Assembly: GCF_000745835.1 (NCBI RefSeq)
Contig: NZ_JQKB01000009.1
Location: 62,001 to 126,000, forward strand
DNA: 64,000 nucleotides
Source: Belnapia moabensis DSM 16746
GTDB taxonomy: Bacteria; Pseudomonadota; Alphaproteobacteria; Acetobacterales; Acetobacteraceae
Reading direction: 5' to 3'
Shown here in pieces: positions 63,198-64,000 of this stretch. The position numbers and the translations under genes were made by a program. How positions within the stretch are numbered: the first letter of the stretch is position 1; each line of letters begins with the position of its first letter. The notes beneath the pieces were generated by a model. That model saw only the letters and a list, made by a program, of their open reading frames with translations. It did no database searches and had not been told where the DNA came from.

Positions 63198-64000
63198 ATG
63201 CTCACCCTCCCCAGCCCGCAGCAGCTCCGCTACCTGCTGGCACTCGCCGATCATGGCCATTTCGGTCGCGCGGCCACCGCCTGCGCGGTGACGCAATCGA
63301 CCCTCTCGGCCGGCATCATCGCCCTCGAACGGCAGTTGGACGCCCATCTGCTGGAGCGCGGCTCGGCCAAGCGCCCGGTCTTCACCCCGCTCGGGCTGGA
63401 GGTGGTGGGCCGTGCCCGTACCGCCCTCTCCGCGCTGGAGGCGGTGGCGGAGACGGCGGCGGCGGCGCGCGACCCGCTCTCCGGTCCGCTGCGCTTCGGC
63501 GTCATCCCGACCATCGGCCCCTTCCTGCTGCCGCGGCTGATGCCGGCGCTGCGAGAGGCCTTCCCCCGGCTTCGCCTCTGGCTGCGCGAGGACCAGACGG
63601 AGCGGCTGGTCGCCCAACTTGAATCGGGGCGGCTCGACCTGCTGCTGCTGGCGCTCCCCTGCGCCTGCGGCGAGGCGGAGACGCTGCCGATCGCCGACGA
63701 CCCCTTCCTCGCCGCGGTTCCCGCCGGCCACCGGCTGGCGGCGAAGGAGCGGGTGCCGGTCGCCGCGCTCGGCGCCGAGCGGTTGCTGCTGCTGGAGGAC
63801 GGGCATTGCCTGCGCGACCATGCGCTTGATGCCTGCGGCCTGCCGCGCGGCGCCATGCCGGCCGAGGACGGCATCGCCGCCACCTCGCTCCATACATTGG
63901 TGCAGATGGTCGCCGGCGGCCTCGGCGTGACGCTGCTGCCGCAGATCGCGGTCGAGGGCGGGGTGCTGGCCGGCGCCGCGGTCGACATCCGCCCGCTGGA
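63198..64000 (+). CDS. oxyR: OxyR hydrogen-peroxide regulator, 3' end outside window
   Basis: The first 267 codons of a LysR-type regulator that runs past the window edge. The HTH is HGHFGRAATACAVTQSTLSA. The sensing region GHCLRDHALDAC carries C204 and C213, nine residues apart, as C199/C208 in Escherichia coli OxyR; GVIPTIGPFLLP and VTLLPQIAV are also shared. Peroxide should oxidise the Cys pair and switch on ahpC. Start ATG 63198 gives the canonical N-terminus. Confidence 0.93.
   Translation, partial: MLTLPSPQQLRYLLALADHGHFGRAATACAVTQSTLSAGIIALERQLDAHLLERGSAKRPVFTPLGLEVVGRARTALSALEAVAETAAAARDPLSGPLRFGVIPTIGPFLLPRLMPALREAFPRLRLWLREDQTERLVAQLESGRLDLLLLALPCACGEAETLPIADDPFLAAVPAGHRLAAKERVPVAALGAERLLLLEDGHCLRDHALDACGLPRGAMPAEDGIAATSLHTLVQMVAGGLGVTLLPQIAVEGGVLAGAAVDIRPL

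Overview
High-GC alphaproteobacterial chromosome, most consistent with a pigmented Acetobacteraceae member (Roseomonas-like). The reasons are a G/C-ending codon bias throughout, frequent ATGA/TTGA/GTGA gene overlaps, a squalene-type (HpnC/D/E) route joined to a C30-carotenoid cluster, several acyl-CoA, CaiB and hydantoinase modules, and Tat-type solute-binding proteins. The genus is an inference from gene content; no 16S gene is in the window.

Layout. 1-1951: end of the F1 ATP synthase operon (atpG end, atpD, atpC). 2128-7059: ferritin-like protein, GH10 xylanase, a decayed MFS drug-exporter pseudogene, uronate dehydrogenase and aldose 1-epimerase. 7159-8883: a DUF5872/DUF3140 protein with a histone-H1-like repetitive tail. 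9189-10835: DmdC-like acyl-CoA dehydrogenase. 10939-20205: a tightly packed seven-gene operon (two CrtI-type desaturases/oxidases, acyltransferase, glycosyltransferase, an HpnC-HpnD fusion, HpnE, aldehyde dehydrogenase) read here as squalene-based C30 carotenoid synthesis with terminal oxidation, glycosylation and acylation. 20305-24417: zinc-ribbon protein, prolyl iminopeptidase, tRNA-Arg(CCU), a CBS-BON protein and about 1.1 kb without recognisable genes.

24418-34188: TonB receptor, DUF2946 protein and pobA on the minus strand. Divergent from these are a MarR regulator with a strong palindromic site downstream, and a crotonase/3-hydroxyacyl-CoA dehydrogenase pair. A GH3 amide synthetase coupled to a penicillin-acylase-type lipoprotein then runs on the minus strand. 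34244-36159: a two-component pair whose kinase has an ethylene-receptor-type membrane domain with every diagnostic residue conserved. 36376-43610: orphan FbpB-type permease, flavin reductase, chemotaxis receptor, MBL hydrolase and a DUF35/thiolase pair, then tRNA-Val(GAC). 43851-49931: N-formylglutamate amidohydrolase, CaiB transferase/acyl-CoA dehydrogenase with a divergent LysR regulator, and a ThDP enzyme whose 3' end overlaps the LysR gene. 50409-58252: a hydantoin/N-acyl-amino-acid locus (D-aminoacylase, solute-binding protein, HyuB, HyuA, M20 amidohydrolase). 58308-61740: an SDR lacking the catalytic Tyr/Lys, a D-2-hydroxyacid dehydrogenase and an EAL protein. 61806-64000: ahpD and ahpC divergent from oxyR, which runs off the window.

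The most notable items are the HpnC-HpnD fusion within the C30-carotenoid operon, the ethylene-receptor-like kinase, the H1-tailed DUF3140 protein, and the translationally coupled GH3/penicillin-acylase pair (one makes amides, the other hydrolyses them).
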